Source: Amoeboradix gromovi (Eukaryota > Sanchytriomycota > Sanchytriomycetes > Sanchytriales > Sanchytriaceae). From it: DNA of 27,404 nucleotides. Location of the stretch: NCBI GenBank assembly GCA_018985225.1, contig JADGIF010000046.1, forward strand, positions 1-27,404, given 5' to 3'. Under the pieces are notes generated by a model, which was not told the DNA's origin, did no database searches, and saw only the letters and a program-made list of their open reading frames with translations. Within the stretch, counting starts at the first letter, position 1; every line of letters begins with the position of its first letter. This document shows positions 27,333 to 27,404 of the stretch, in pieces. The position numbers and the translations under genes were made by a program.

Positions 27333-27404
27333 GGGACACCAAATATAAAAACTAGACTAACTCGTTTTTAAAGGTGCACCATACAGAGGAAATGCTATCA
27401 TTAA
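27333..27404. mobile_element. TIR element copy E4 (left end only, runs off window)
   Basis: It starts GGGACACCAAATATAAAAAC and continues ACTAACTCGTTTTTAAAGGTGC, nearly identical to the left end of E2 and the inverse of the right end of E1. Orientation is as in E2. It begins 51 bp after the stop of the dihydrolipoyl dehydrogenase gene. Confidence 0.8.

Noticed and set aside
1-27404. Bacterial operon or CRISPR/defence island interpretation
   Set aside because: Monocistronic spacing, eukaryote-specific genes (CSN8-like, mitochondrial E3) and splice-like gaps argue for a nuclear genome; no direct-repeat array was seen.

Overview
The window looks like nuclear DNA of an early-diverging, probably flagellated (chytrid- or Rozella-like) fungus. 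The evidence is: AT-rich sequence; monocistronic genes separated by AT-rich spacers; repeated CBM18 chitin-binding modules joined to chitin/polysaccharide deacetylase domains; a mitochondrial-type dihydrolipoyl dehydrogenase; a likely COP9 signalosome subunit; an EFCAB5-like protein with a dynein-type C-terminal helical region, a family typical of ciliated or flagellated cells; an MMACHC-like cobalamin-processing protein; and Fanzor (eukaryotic TnpB-like) relics. The lineage is inferred from gene content only. No tRNA, rRNA or CRISPR array was seen.

Layout. 1-240 is the open 3' end of an unidentified gene. 574-916 is a short terminal-inverted-repeat (TIR) element, followed by an ABCD-type half transporter (1005-2627). 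After a gene-poor stretch comes an unrecognised, possibly secreted protein (3579-4619). 4723-6930 is a graveyard of RNA-guided-nuclease genes: a nearly full-length but broken Fanzor1-like gene on the minus strand and, head to head with it, the tail of a second TnpB/Fanzor2-like gene on the plus strand. 7339-11243 is the EFCAB5-like gene, whose last exon appears to be joined through a 23-nt intron. A second TIR element (11274-11945) carries the zinc-finger tail of another Fanzor1-like gene.

12640-20806 is a cell-surface cluster, all on the plus strand: a giant deacetylase with nine modules (its fourth CBM18 is interrupted by a 19-nt intron), a membrane-anchored leucine-rich-repeat protein, and a shorter paralogue of the deacetylase. 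Both deacetylases mix intact catalytic domains with degenerate deacetylase-fold domains. 21924-22448 is MMACHC-like. 22884-23035 is another TnpB/Fanzor2 tail relic and 23054-23471 a third TIR element. A CSN8-like gene (minus) and an LtrA-family membrane protein (plus) diverge from a 172-bp spacer. Dihydrolipoyl dehydrogenase (25875-27281) is followed at once by a fourth TIR element running off the window.

The most unusual signals are (i) two candidate ultra-short introns, 19 and 23 nt, each restoring a conserved domain in frame and sharing GTAT at the 5' end and TTAATNTAG at the 3' end; (ii) a TIR element family whose members carry decayed Fanzor C-termini and, in all four copies, point the same end at the nearest gene; and (iii) deacetylases built from alternating catalytic and catalytically dead modules.
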